DNA of 64,000 nt from Mallotus nudiflorus (GCA_947683625.1 CANTUR010000280.1:310001-374000); one strand, 5' to 3'. Positions 1-11,809 are shown, counted from the first letter of the stretch. Notes: generated by a model from the letters alone, not told the origin. Numbers and translations: made by a program.

Positions 1-735
1 GCTTTATTGAGTTGATAGGATTGAGTAGTCATTTGAGAAGCTGCAATGGACAACTGCATATCTTGCTGACATTCCGTTGTCTGCTTTTTATTCATATTCC
101 AGATTTGGACGTGTTCTGAACCTTCTACTTTGGGACCATATGCACAAGAGATATGTGTTTCTGCAATGTGTTGATATGGATGGTCGACGTTGGCCATATC
201 TTTCATGTACAGTAATTCATGAATTATCAATAGCATAGTCAACACGGCAATTATGTTTTATATGTGGAAATTAGGAAATAGTTATCAACATCCTTTGGCT
301 TAGCTAGTCGTCAGAAACAGTCATATTTGCGTTGTTAAAGATTGCAACAGTTCCACAAAGAGAAAAATGAAGTCAGATTATTCTGATTAAGATTAATTAT
401 TAATACATAGCTTAGATAGACTCTGATCATAGCTACATACTGGGTTCATTGACTTACAATTAAAAAGATTTTAGCCTTCGGTAAAAATATCTTAATTTAA
501 CAGATTTTTATAATTGCCATTGCTTTAGCTAGGCATGAATAATATTTAGTAATGGAGTAATTGATATGGTCGTTTTAACTGTATATGCTGACGATAAATA
601 TGTTGAGATTTTATCTATGTTTTCACTAAATTAGCCCCCAAAAAATAATAATTAAAAAAAAGAGAAAAGTAAAGCAATTATCGTTTTTCCATTATCCAAG
701 CGATCAAACTCATGCTTCACAGAGATTGGGAGGTC
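1..735. other. RLP-upstream type intergenic DNA
   Basis: There is no gene here. From about position 100 to 510 the sequence is recognisably the same as 18290-18620 continued at 29262-29340, including the stretch around 'gattgcaacagttccac' and the sequence near 'cttagatagactctgatca'. In the other copy a LINE has been inserted, so this is the uninterrupted version. It is probably distal 5' flank of an RLP gene copied with the cluster. The first 100 bases show nothing I recognise. Confidence 0.55.
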
Positions 736-955
736 AAATTGTAGCATTTTTTTCGTGAAGCTAACCATGCAGCAGACTTCATGGCAGCTCAGGCAGAAAA
801 ATTCAATGTTAGGTGTCATAGTTCAAACCCAGATTCAGGGTATTCAGCAGTGGTTAGATCATGACATGGTTGGTGTCGGTTATAGTACAGTAATCGCGTT
901 GTAGTGTTTCTTAAGGCTCTTGCCTTCCTTTTTGTACCCCAAAAAAAAACAAGAA
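736..955 (+). pseudogene. 5'-truncated LINE 3' end (RNase H tail)
   Basis: Plus-strand translation gives a short peptide beginning 'HFFREANHAADFMA', the usual C-terminal motif of the RNase H-like domain (RVT_3) that ends plant L1-type LINE ORF2 proteins. A short 3' untranslated stretch ('cttgccttcctttttgtacccc') and a run of A at about 940-949 follow. Size, position and A-tail fit a 5'-truncated LINE insertion upstream of RLP1. A reverse-transcribed host RNase H-like gene cannot be excluded. Confidence 0.55.
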
Positions 956-1423
956 AAGGTATTAGTCAAGTCACAAGAAAAGGCTAACTTTTTCCCCAAT
1001 CAGAAAAATGAAATCAGATTATTCTTCAGAGATGGCGAAAAAAAAAAAATAGAAACGGAAAAATAGCTTCATTTAAGTGTTTGTTTTATAAATTAAAATA
1101 TTTAAATTGTACAGATATAAAGATATAGATATAGAAAAATACCTATTAATTAAAATATTTATGTAACATAAATTGTATTTCATAAGAACTCAGAGATTAT
1201 ATGTATTAGTCAAGTCATTAATCTCAACTATTTCTTTTTCTATCCACATGAAATAAGCATAATTAATACAAGTTATTTTGTCAGGAGAGAATTTTATTAA
1301 TAATAATTTAGAAAAAAAAACTTGATAAAATATAAAATGAACACACTCCAAATTTAGATCAAAATTAATTATTCATTAATTACAGAGTCTACTCTAGTGG
1401 ACTACTTGTGTTAACTTGAGATC
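956..1423. other. proximal upstream region of RLP1
   Basis: AT-rich DNA without coding signal. From about 1165 to 1320 it matches 63840-64000 at the other end of the window (shared 'ccacatgaaataagcataa'), so it belongs to the duplicated RLP upstream module rather than to a mobile element. A/T homopolymers are frequent (for example 1038-1049). Confidence 0.5.
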
Positions 1424-1431
1424 TATAAATA
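1424..1431 (+). promoter_or_regulatory. TATA box of RLP1
   Basis: The octamer tataaata lies 114 bases before the RLP1 ATG. The same context (ctataaatacctayagat) precedes RLP2 (13355) and RLP3 (35629), so the core promoter was copied with the gene. An imperfect TA run follows at about 1471-1482. Confidence 0.65.
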
Positions 1432-2136
1432 CCTACAGATTGATACAGCTCATCTCACATCTCAAAAAAAAAATATATATATATTTCCAATTATAACTTT
1501 TTTTAAAAAAGGTTTAAGCAATTTCAATTTCTTGAGTTTTAGCCATGGGGTCTTTCATTTGGCTCTTTCAATTTCTCTCCTTTGTCTTGTTTCTGTTGCA
1601 CTTTCAAGCAATTTCTTCTTCACTTGTCTCTACAAATTCCTCCTCTTCAACACCATTTCTCTGCCATCATGATGAGAACCTTGCCTTAATCCTTTTCAAA
1701 AATTCATTCTCCATTGATGAGAATGCTTCCGGATACAAGGCTGCTTATTCGAAGACAGAGGTCTGGAAAGAAGGTACGGATTGCTGTTTGAGGTGGGATG
1801 GGGTGATTTGTGACATGCAAACAGGTTATGTAATAGGCCTTAACCTTTCTAGCAGTATGCTTTCTGGTATCGTCCCTTCCAATAGCTCTCTTTTCTTCCT
1901 TTCTCATCTTCAAACTCTTGATCTCTCCGATAATGATTTCAATAGTTCTCTTATATCATCTCAATTTGACTAGTTTTCAAATCTGACACATCTTAATCTG
2001 AGTCACTCAGTATTTTTTTGGCGAAGTTTCATCACAAATCTCTCTTTTATCTAGCCTGGTTTCACTTGATCTCTCTGGGAATTATTATCTATCACTTGAA
2101 ACCACTTCTTTTTCTAAGCTTGTTGGAAATCTAACC

Positions 2137-2640
2137 ATGTTGAGAGAATTGGATTTGAGCTTCGTAAACATGTCTTTGGTTGCACCTGATTCCTTCATGA
2201 GTCTGCCATCTTCTTTGTCATATCTTGGGCTAAGCCACTGTAGTTTGAGACAAAATTTCTTCAAATATATTGGTTTACCCATTAATTTGGCTTCTCTTGA
2301 TCTCAGTTGGAATTTGGATCTATCACTAGAAACCACTTCTTTTTCTAAGCTTGCTGAAAATCTAACCATGTTGAGAGATTTGGATTTGACCTCCGTAGAC
2401 ATGTCTTTGGTTGCACCTCATTCCTTCATTAGTCTGCCATCTTCTTTGTCATATCTTGGGCTAAGCCAATGTAGTTTGAGACAAAATTTCTTCAAATATA
2501 TTGGTTTACCCATTAATTTGGCTTCTCTTGATCTCAGTTGGAATTTGGATCTATCACTAGAAACCACTTCTTTTTCTAAGCTTGCTGAAAATCTAACCAT
2601 GTTGAGAGATTTGGATTTGACCTCCGTAGACATGTCTTTG
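2137..2640 (+). repeat. 231-bp tandem duplication in the RLP1 LRR domain
   Basis: Unit 2137-2367 is followed by unit 2368-2598 and the beginning of a third (2599 to about 2650). Each unit encodes 77 residues, from 'MLR(E/D)LDL' to 'SKLAENLT', about three LRRs. The two full units differ at only a few codons and the reading frame is kept, so this looks like a recent in-frame unequal exchange that lengthened the LRR domain. Confidence 0.9.
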
Positions 2641-3169
2641 GTTGCACCTCATTCCTTGCTGAATCTTTCTTCTTCTTTGTCATCACTTAGTCTTTGGAAT
2701 TGTGGATTGCGTGGAGAACTCCCAGGTGCCATACTTCAACTGCCAAACCTCCAATATCTGGATTTTTGGGGCAATGAAAACATCACTTCCATTTCTCCAC
2801 CAATGTCCAATAGGAGTAGTTTCCTTCGTTGCTTAGATATTTCTTACACTCAATTTCCAATTTATTCACTACAAGATTTTTTCATTGACTTCGACTCCTT
2901 AGAAGTTCTGCATCTTGAGAGTTGCAATTTTGAAGGGTCAAATCTCGCACTACTTGGTAACCTAACACAACTCAGTGAGTTGATTCTTACAGGTAACAAT
3001 TTCAATGGTGCTGAGATTCCGTCCTCCTTTGGAAACCTTGTGAAGCTGTCTTCATTGGACCTCTCATCTTGCAATTTCAGTGGTCAGATACCACCCTCTT
3101 TAGGCAACCTTTCTCACCTCTCTACTTTTGATATCAGTGACAACCATCTTGTAGGTCAGATCCCCTCCT

Positions 3170-3400
3170 CTTTAGGTAACCTTACTTAGCTCTCTTGGTT
3201 AGATCTTAGTCAAAACAATCTCAATGGTCAAATTCCCTTCTCTTTAGGCAACCTTACTCAGCTCTCTTTTTTAGATCTTAGTCAAAACAATCTCAATGAT
3301 CAAATTCCCTTCTCTTTAGGCAACCTTACTCAGCTCTCTCGGTTAGATCTTAGTCAAAACAATCTCAATGGCCAAATTCCCACATTCTTAGGAAACCTTA
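3170..3400 (+). repeat. 72-bp LRR-unit tandem repeats
   Basis: Three successive 24-codon LRR units (starting at about 3170, 3242 and 3314) are almost identical at DNA level, each containing 'cagctctct' and 'cttagtcaaaacaatctcaat'. One has TAG instead of CAG (3187-3189). Such homogenised units are known substrates for repeat-number change in RLP clusters. Confidence 0.8.
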
Positions 3401-4957
3401 GTCAACTTTTTCACTTAGATGTATCAAACAATAAATGGATGGGCTCCATCCCTGTTCAATTAGGTAAATTAGTAAGTCTGAAATATATGAATTTATCCAA
3501 TAATTTCCTAAATGGAACAATACCATTCTTTTTGTTTACTCTACCTGAATTATCTTTTTTGGACCTTCATAATAACCAGCTCAATGGTTGGATAAGTCCA
3601 TTTCAGTCCATTCCATTAATGGAGTATATTGATTTAAGCAATAACAAGTTACATGGCACAATTCCAAGTTTATTTTATAAACATGTTCGCTTGAATGTTC
3701 TTATTCTGTCATCAAATGATAAATTGACGGAAGAAATTCCTTCTTCTATTTGTAATCTAGGATCTCTTCAAATTCTCAACTTGTCTAACAATAGTTTAAG
3801 CGGTTCCCTGCCAAAATGTTTGGGAAACTTCAGCAGCAATCTTATTGTGCTGCATCTAGGCATGAATTATTTCAATGGAACTATCCCTTCATCATTTTCA
3901 AAAGGGAATGCCTTGAGATACATTAATTTCAATGACAATCAATTTCAGGGAAAAATCCCATCGTCAATCATCAATTGTGAAAGTTTGGAATTACTTGATC
4001 TAGGCAACAACAAGCTAATTGATACATTCCCCTATTTCTTGGGAACTCTTCAAGAGCTGCAAGTACTTGTGCTGCGATCTAATAAACTCTATGGAACGCT
4101 TAAGAATTTCAATTGTAAATCTTCATTCACTAAGTTGCACATTTTGGACTTGTGCAATAATAGCTTAAGTGGACCAATTCCAAGGGGGTATTTTGATCAA
4201 TTTCAGGGAATGATGAGCACTCAGCTCATGGGATACATGAAAGTGGGTTCATCACCATACAATAGAGGACAACTATTCTTGTATGAATATTCTGTGCAAT
4301 TTACATTAAAAGGATCTGCGGTTGAGTTACCAAAAATTCTAACACTTCTCACAATCATTGATTTTCATGTAACAAATTCATAGGGAAGATTCCACAGTCA
4401 ATTGGGATGCTTAAATCACTAAAGCTGCTCAACATGTCACATAATCAGTTTACGGGCAATATTCAACCATCACTGGGGAATTTGATCAATTTAGAATCAC
4501 TAGACCTCTCTTCAAATCTTCTCACCGGAAGGATTCCTATTGAATTGAAAAAGTTAACATTTCTTGAAGTGTTTAATGTATCATGTAACCAACTTGAAGG
4601 GCCTATACCTCAGAGCAAGCAATTCAATACATTTGATAATAGCTCATATGAAGGAAATGAAGGATTGTGTGGATTTCCTTTACAAAAAGAATGTAACAGT
4701 GGTGGAAGTGAACAAAGAACTCCATTGAAAGAAGATACTGCAAAATCTAATGAAAATGGATTTGGTTGGAAAGCTGTTTTGGTTGGGTATACAAGTGGAA
4801 TACTATTTGGTCTAACAATTGGATTCATTGTATTCAGAACCAGCAAGCATTCGTGGTTTGTGAGGATGATTGAAGCTGAAGGGTATCATTAGCGAAAAAG
4901 ATTTGATAAGATCAAGAACACTAGCAAATCTTCTAGAAGCACAATTGCCATTCTGAG

Positions 4958-5048
4958 GTATAATTTCTCATCTGTTTCTCTAACGAGTCGTAGTACTATG
5001 CATCATTTTTATTTTCCTTTAAAATTAACATTTTGATTTTGTTACAAG
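4958..5048 (+). other. probable terminal intron of RLP1
   Basis: Sequence ctgag|gtataat at 4953-4964 and ttacaag|atgagc at 5042-5054 form a GT-AG pair. Removing 4958-5048 joins an AG to A-TGA, giving a stop right after a conserved basic tail. The duplicated copy (about 31376-31468) keeps both sites. The intron is inferred, without transcript data. Confidence 0.5.
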
Positions 5049-5052
5049 ATGA

Positions 5053-5791
5053 GCAATTAGAGGATGCTGCTAGAATTGTTGCAAAGTGAACGCATCGTCT
5101 AAGAATGGCCACTTCAAATGCAAGGGAAGAGCTAATACATTTAATTCTGTTCTGTTTTGATACTTTTTGTTTTATTATTTTCTTTAGTAATAAAAGATCC
5201 TATGTAATGTGAGGCATGTTAACAGAGTTTTCTTCAGAATAAGAACTATGTATAAATAGCTTTGGTGTTGTGTTTTCAGTAACTAGGTTTTTTCACTTGC
5301 TTTGGTGGAGTTTAGGTTGGGTGTACTAGGGAAGCCTATTAGCTGGGTGTGGTCTTCTCCTCTCGAGCAAGTTTTTCCTGCTTCTCTTTTCTTTTAATAA
5401 AATTATGTTAGCTTATATGTAACAAAAATATGTCAAAACATTTTGTAGTAATTTATGGTAGAAAGTTTAAAAACATAAATTAGCAACAAATTAAGTAAAA
5501 TGTATAATGAAAATAAATCAAGATTTTAACCTAAAAGTTAATTTTATATCTTCAAAACAACCAATCAAACCAAATAAATAAATAAATAAAATAGAAAAAG
5601 GGAAGCTATCTGGAAAAAAGATGCACAACCCCTTAGAATAACTAAGACACTTCCTATCCTTTATCATGTACGATACACATGAGTTTTGTCCCCTGATTTC
5701 CCCCAACTTGATCTATATTAGTCCAATCCTACCATTATCGAATACCAAAGATAATTATAAAAAAATGTTAATTATATAAATAAAAAAATTG
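5053..5791 (+). other. RLP1 3' flank, duplicated downstream of RLP2
   Basis: No gene. This stretch holds probable 3' UTR and flank ('cttttaataaaattatg' near 5391 could carry a poly(A) signal). It matches 31469-32214 nearly base for base, and the similarity continues on the far side of the retrotransposon array (12235 onwards). Confidence 0.7.
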
Positions 5792-5796
5792 GCAAC
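5792..5796. repeat. left target-site duplication of the array (gcaac)
   Basis: The five bases before LTR1 are gcaac and the five after LTR4 (12230-12234) are gtaac, one transition apart. The uninserted paralogue reads gtaac at 32215-32219. Confidence 0.75.
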
Positions 5797-6217
5797 TGTT
5801 AGTTTGGAAAATTCTCACATTGGGAAAATGGAGAAAATAGGCAGGAGTTTTTAGTTATAAATAGACTCCTCCCCCCATGGTTAATGTATATCAATCACCA
5901 TTTTTATTTGGTGTACCATTGAAAGCTATTAGTTATACTAGTAAAAAATCAATGGGAAATTTTCTTGGGTATAGTTGAGCTTTTGGGTATGAGTGAGAGT
6001 TAAATATTTTATAGTGTGGTTGTAATAATTTTGCACATAGTGAATATTTTTCTCTTGGCTGTCTCTTGACAATACCCGTGGTTTTTCTCTATTTCAGAGT
6101 TTTCCACGCTAAATTACTGTGTATTTCTCTTTTATATTTTTCAAGTATTTTTGTTCAAGTTATGAACTACAGGGGTAAAGGTATTTGTTGGATTGTAAAA
6201 GCTCATTTTCCCTAACA
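5797..6217 (+). repeat. LTR1 of the gag-only array
   Basis: 421 bp, starting TGTTAG and ending CCTAACA. An LTR promoter TATA (tataaata, 5856-5863) lies early in the repeat. The primer site (tggtatcagagc) follows three bases after its end, at 6220-6231. Confidence 0.9.
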
Positions 6218-7709
6218 ATTGGTATCAGAGCTCTTAGTTTATTTTAGTATGCTTTGTCGTTATAGCTTAGACTGATCTTCCACATCAAAAAAAATTTTTC
6301 TTAGGCAAATTGGCATTCCGCATTAATAGTTTTTTTAAAAAAAATTATTGTGATCCAACTGGAGGTCCTTTGTATTGTGTTTATTGAGTGTGGTATTATG
6401 TAAGTAAGTGTAACTAAGAAAGTTTTATCACAAAGGCTATAATCGCCTAAGGAGATTGGAACTTAAGTGGTACCGTTTGTGTCCCCCTAATCTTTTCTGA
6501 AAACTTTCTTAGTGCATTTTGTAAACATAATTATTCACTCATTATTCACGTGCGTGTGAGATCATTATAGCATGAAGTACTATTCAAATATATGGAGGTA
6601 TTGTGCATTGTTGAGCAAAAAAGAGTTTCAGATTTGATATTGAGAAAATTTAATGGGAGAATTAATTTTGGGTTGTGGCAAGTACAAGTTAAGGATATAT
6701 TAATCCAGTATGAACTGTATAAGGTCTTAAAGGGAAAGCCATCTTCTCTGTCCGAAGGAAAGGAGCCAATTAAATTCGGTGGTGCAGACACAGGAAAATC
6801 CAAGATGAGTGAAGAAGAATGGGAGGAGCTTGACATGAGAGCAGTAAGTTAGACTTGTCTTTGTTTAGCCAAAAATGTTCTTGCTAATATTGCTAGATAG
6901 TGGACAACAAAGTAGCTTTGGGAAAAGCTTGAGGAAATATACCAGACTAAAATTCTTTCAAATAGATTATATTTGAAGTAGCAATTTCACAAATTACAAA
7001 TGGAAGAAGGTACAAAAATTTCTAAAAAGAAAATGTGAATTTTTCAGAAGTGACTAGTAAGCTGATTTTTGAAGAAAGAAGGTTGAAAAATGGAGAGAAC
7101 AAGTCTTCTCAAAGTATAGCATTGTCAGTTTGTGGAAATGGGAGGAAGAATAAAGGCTCCAAAAAGAAAATTATCTGCTGGGGATGTGGGTAACCTAGAC
7201 ATGTAAAGAAGGATTGCAAAAATGGTAGAGCTAATTCGGCTAATGGCTCCAAAAGTAATGCTACTAATGCAGTCATTTTTAAAGAAGGAGATGATGAACT
7301 TTCTATATAAAGAAAGATATATATCCTTATGGCATGATAGCTACCAACTGAGTTGCCATGGAAAAGGATGTATGATAGGTAGCATGTTCATAATTTGCAC
7401 ATAGACATTGGTTGACAGTTGATGCAAAGTGTGTAATGGAATTAATGTTAATGGCTAATGAACTTCCAAGAAATTCAACATTGGAAGTTGCACCATAACT
7501 TATTAGCAATTTTTTGACATAAACTAGCTGAGGAAAAAATTCTTGGAGTTGGTGAATTTCAAGTATGTATACTCTTATGGTAGAGTATGACAATTCTTGT
7601 TTTTTGAATTGTAACTGACATAGCTAATGGTGAGGTAGTTGTGGTTCTGTATTTTTAATCATGGGGAAGATTTTTAAGAAAACTATTTGGAATTTTCAAG
7701 GTTGAGATT
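6218..7709 (+). pseudogene. array interior 1, decayed gag
   Basis: Shortest interior. Its gag begins near 6590 but has lost the start ATG seen in the other copies (ag instead of atg at the aligned site) and has an extra A in 'gagaaaattta'. A deletion of about 140 bp near 7028 removes the central gag relative to interior 3. Stops are frequent. The zinc-knuckle region is still readable near 7170-7215 ('CWGCG'). It contributes no functional protein. Confidence 0.75.
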
Positions 7710-8130
7710 TGTTAGTTTTCAAAATTCCTATATCAAGAAAATGGAGAAAATAGGGAGAAGTCTTTAGTTATAAATAGACTCCTCCCCCTTTGGTTAATGT
7801 ATATCAATCACCATTTGTATTTAGTGTGCCATTGAAAGCTATTAGTTATACTACTAGAAAATCAATGGAAAATTTTCTTAGGTATACTTGAACTTTTGGG
7901 TGTGAGTGAGAGTTAAATATTTTATAATGTGGTTGTAATAATTTTGCACATAGTGAATATTTTTCTCTTGGTCGTCTCTCGACAACACCCGTGATTTTTC
8001 TCTATTTCAGAGTTTTCCACATTAAATTATTATGTGTTTCTCTCTTTTATTTTTCTAGTATTTTTGTTCAAGTTGTGATCTACAGTGGTAAAGGTATTTG
8101 TTAGATTGTAAGGGCCCATTTTCCCCAACA
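7710..8130 (+). repeat. LTR2 of the gag-only array
   Basis: 421 bp, TGTTAG...CCCAACA. It is shared between interior 1, which it closes after a purine tract at about 7698-7709, and interior 2, which it opens with 'attgttatcagagc' (one mismatch to the usual primer site). Internal LTR without its own target duplication. Confidence 0.9.
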
Positions 8131-8534
8131 ATTGTTATCAGAGCTCTTGGTTTATTTTAGTATGCTCTGTAGTTACGGCTTATGCTGATCTTCCACATTA
8201 GAAAAAATTTTTCTTGGGCAAATTGGCATTCCTCATTGATAGTTTTTTTTTTAAAAAATTGTTGTGATCCAACTGGAGGTCTTTTGTATTGTGTTTATTG
8301 AGTGTGGTATTATGTAAGTAAGTGTAACCAAGAAAGTTTTATCATAAAGACTATAATCGCCTAAGGAGGTTGGGACCTAAGTGGTACCATTTATGTCCCC
8401 CCAATCTTTTGTGGAAACTTTCATAGTGCATTTTGTAAATATAATTGTTCACTCATTATTTACGTGCATGTGAGGTCACTGTAGTTGAAAGTACTTTTCA
8501 AATATACAGAGGTATTATCCATTGTTAAGCAAAA

Positions 8535-9410
8535 ATGAGTTTTATATTTGATATTGAGAAATTTGATGGGAGAATTAATTTTTGGTTGCAACAAGTACAA
8601 GTTAAGGATATATTAATCCAGTCTGGACTATATAAGGCCTTGATGGGAAAGCCATCTTCTCTGTTCGAAGGAAAGGAGCCAATTAAATCTAGTGGTGCAG
8701 ACACAGGAAAATCCAAGATGAGTGAAGAAGAATGGGAGGAGCTTGACATGAGAGCAGCAAGTCAGATTCATCTTTGTCTAGTAAAAAATGTTCTTGCTAA
8801 TGTTGTCAGATGGTCAACAACAAAGGAGCTTTGGGAAAAGCTTGAGGAAATGTACCAAGCTAAAAGTCTTTCAAATAGATTATATTTAAAGGAGCAATTT
8901 CACAAATTACAAATGGCAGAAGGAACAAAAATTTATGACCACCTTAGTGTACTTAATGGGATTGTTTCTAAACTGGAATCTATTAGAGTGAAAATTGATG
9001 ATGAAGAGAAAGTGTTGAGACTTATCTGGTCTCTTCCACCTTCCTATGAACACATGCAAACCATTTTAATATATGAAAAAGAAAATGTGAATTTTTCAAA
9101 TTTGACTAGTAAGCTGATTTCTGAAGAAAAAAGGTTGAAAATGGAGAGAACAAGTCTTTTAAAAGTACAACATTGTAAGTTTGTGGAAATGGGAGGAAGA
9201 ACAAAGGCTCCAAAAAGAAAATTATCTGCTGGGGATGTGGTCAACTTAGACATATAAAGAAGGATTGCAAAAATAATAGGGCTAATTTTATTAATGGCTC
9301 TAAAAGTAATGCTACTAATGCAGTCGTCTTTGAAGAAGGAGGCGATGAACTTTCTATATAAACAAAGATATATATTCTTATGGCATGATAGCTACCAACT
9401 GAGTTTCCAT
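8535..9410 (+). pseudogene. array interior 2, Copia gag (frameshifted)
   Basis: Retrotransposon gag of the UBN2/Retrotran_gag_2 type, which would package RNA in the particle. Starts MSFIFDIEKFDGRINFWLQ and stays open for 240 codons to 9257. A frameshift near 9140, where interior 3 has 'LKSGENKSSKS', throws the CCHC zinc-knuckle region out of frame; that region is visible in another frame at about 9226-9270. Upstream are LTR2, the primer site and a 400-bp leader. No pol follows: about 400 bp of non-coding DNA leads to the purine tract before LTR3. Confidence 0.8.
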
Positions 9411-9760
9411 GGAAAAGGATGTATGATAGGTAGCATGTTCACAATTTGCACACAGGCATTGGTTGACAGTTGATGCAAGGTGTGTAGTGCAATTGATGTC
9501 GATGGCTAATGAACTTCCTAGAAAGTCAACATTGTAAGTTGCACTATAACTTATTAACAATTTTTCGACAAGAACTGGCCGAGGTAAAAATTGTTGGAGT
9601 TAGAGAATTTCAAGTGTGTATACTCTTATGGTAGAGTATGACAATTCTTATTTTTTGAATTGTAATTGACATAGCTGATGGTGAGGTAGCTGTTCTTCTT
9701 TATTTTTGATCATGGGAAGATTTATGAGAAAACTATTTGGAATTTTCTAAGGTGGAGATT

Positions 9761-10178
9761 TGTTAGTTTGCAAAATTCCCACATCGGGAAAATAGAGAAA
9801 ATATAGAGGGGTCTTTAGTTATAAATAGACTCCTTCCCCCTTGGTTAATGTATATTAATCACCATTTGTATTTAGTTTACCATTGAAAGCTATTAGTTAT
9901 ACTAGAAGAAAATCAATGGAAAATTTTTTGGGTATATTTGAGCTTTTGGGTGTTAGTGAGAGTTAAATATTTTGTAGTGTGGTTGTAATAATTTTCCACA
10001 TAGTGAATATTTTTTCTTGGTAGTTTCTTGACAACACCCATGGTTTTTCTCCATTTCAGAGTTTTCCACGTTAAATTATTATGTGTTTCTCTCTTTTATT
10101 TTTCAAGTATTTTTGTTCAAGTTGTGAACTACAGGGGTAAAGGTTTTGTTTGATTGTAAGGGCCCATTTTCCCTAACA
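9761..10178 (+). repeat. LTR3 of the gag-only array
   Basis: 418 bp, TGTTAG...CCTAACA, preceded by the purine tract aaggtggagatt and followed by 'attggtctcagagc'. Internal LTR shared by interiors 2 and 3. Confidence 0.9.
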
Positions 10179-10581
10179 ATTGGTCTCAGAGCTCTTGGTT
10201 TATTTTAGTCTAGTTTGTCATTGTAGATTAGGCTGATCTTCCACAACAACAAAAATTTTCCTTGGGCAAATTGGCATACCGCATTGACATTTTTTTAAAA
10301 AAAAATTATTGTGGTCCAACTGGAGGTCCTTTATATTGTGTTTATTGAGTATGGTATTATGTAAGCAAGTGTAACCAAGAAAGTTTTGTCACAAAGGCTA
10401 TAATCGCCTAAGGAGGTTGGAACTTAAATAGTACCATTTGTGTCCCCCCAATCTTTCTTGGAAACTTTCTTAATGCATTTTGTAAACACAATTGTTCACT
10501 CATCATTCACGTGCATGTGAAGTCACTGTAGCATGAAGTATCGTTCAAATATATGGAGGTATTGTGCAATGTTGAGCAAAA

Positions 10582-11409
10582 ATGAGTTTCAGATTTGATA
10601 TTGAGAAATTTGATGGGAGAATTAATTTTGGGTTGCGGCAAGTACAAGTTAAGGATATATTAATCCAGTCTGGACTGTATAAGGCCTTGATGGGAAAGCC
10701 ATCTTCTCTGTCTGAAGGAAAGGAGCCAATTAAATCCGGTGGTGCAGACACGGGAAAATCCAAGATGAGTGAAGAAGAATGGGAGGAGCTTGACATGAGA
10801 GCAGTAAGTCAGATTCGTCTTCGTCTAGCCAAAAATGTTCTTGCTAATGTTGCCAAATGGTCAACAACAAAGGAGCTTTAGGAAAAGCTTAAGGAAATGT
10901 ACCAGGATAAAATTCTTTCAAAAAGATTATATTTGAAGGAGCAATTTCATAAATTACAAATGGAAGAAGGTACAAAAATTTCTGACCACCTTAATGTACT
11001 CAATGGGATTGTTTCTAAACTGGAATCTATTAAAGTGAAAATTAATGATGAAGATAAAGTGTTAAGACTTATATGGTCTCTTCCACCTTTCTATGAACAC
11101 ATGCAAACTGCTTTAATGTATAGAAAAGAAAATTTAAATTTTTCAGAAGTGACTAGTAAGCTGATTTCTGAAGAAAGAAGGTTGAAAAGTGGAGAGAACA
11201 AGTCTTCTAAAAGTATGACATTTTCAGTTTGTGGATGTAGGAGGAAGAATAAAGGCTCCGAAAAGAAAATTATCTGCTGGGGATGTGGGCAACCTGGACA
11301 TGTAAAGAAGGATTGAAAAAATAGTGGAGCTAATTCAGCTAATGGCTCCAAAAGCAATGCTACTAATGCAGTCGTCTTTGAAGAAGGAGACGATGAACTT
11401 TCTATATAA
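10582..11409 (+). pseudogene. array interior 3, best-preserved gag
   Basis: Copia gag with one frame from ATG 10582 to 11409. UBN2-type domain (residues 1 to about 195, with 'EKFDGRINFGLRQVQVKDIL', 'KLQMEEGTKISDHL' and 'LIWSLPPFYEHMQ'), a basic linker, then a CCHC zinc knuckle 'CWGCGQPGHVKKD'. Two stops interrupt it: TAG at 10879-10881 where interior 2 has TGG, and TGA at 11314-11316 exactly where the last knuckle cysteine (TGC) is expected. The chain would end with 'NAVVFEEGDDELSI'. Both stops are single-base changes. Confidence 0.85.
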
Positions 11410-11809
11410 AGAAAAATATATATCCTTATGGCATGATAACTACCAATTGAGTTGCCATGAAAAAGGATGTATGATAAGTAGCATATTCACAATTTGCACA
11501 CAGGCATTGGTTAACAGTTGATGCAAGGTGTGTAGTGCAATTGATGTCAATGGCTAATGAACTTCTTAGAAAGTCAACATTGGAAGTTGCACCATAACTT
11601 ATTAGCAATTTTTTGACATAAACTGACTGGAGTAAAAATTCTTGGAGTTGGTAAATTTCAAGTGTGTATACTCTTATGGTAGAGTATGACAATTCTTGTT
11701 TTTTGAATTGTAACTGACATAACTGATGGTGAGGTAGTTGTTGTTCTTTATTTTTAATCATGGGGAAGATTTATGAGAAAATTGTTTCGAATTTTCCAAG
11801 GTGGAGATT

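Larger units (their letters stand above)
1545..5052 (+). pseudogene. RLP1: Cf-9/Ve-type LRR receptor-like protein, broken
   Basis: Cell-surface LRR receptor-like protein without a kinase, the class that includes tomato Cf-9 and Ve1 and usually acts in pathogen perception with SOBIR1-type partners (family knowledge). Visible parts: hydrophobic signal peptide (residues 1-26); LRR N-cap with 'WKEGTDCCLRWDGVICD'; many plant-type LRRs (LxxLxxLDLSxNxLxGxIPxSLGNL); an island near 4190-4370 ('YFDQFQGMM' to 'LTIIDF'); further LRRs; C-cap 'NEGLCGFPLQKEC'; acidic linker; one membrane helix ('VLVGYTSGILFGLTIGFIVF'); short basic tail. Reading is broken by TAG at 1971, a frameshift in the T run near 2010-2017, TAG at 3187, a one-base loss near 4363 against the paralogue at 30783, and TAG at 4890. 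The C-terminus probably crosses a small intron (4958-5048). The start is the only ATG in frame with the signal peptide. Assembly errors could explain some breaks but hardly all. Confidence 0.85.

Noticed and set aside
2085..2633. Minus-strand open frames opposite RLP1
   Set aside because: Antisense shadows of the duplicated LRR block.
1545..5052. RLP1 as a functional resistance gene or receptor kinase
   Set aside because: Five reading-frame breaks, and no kinase domain after the membrane helix.
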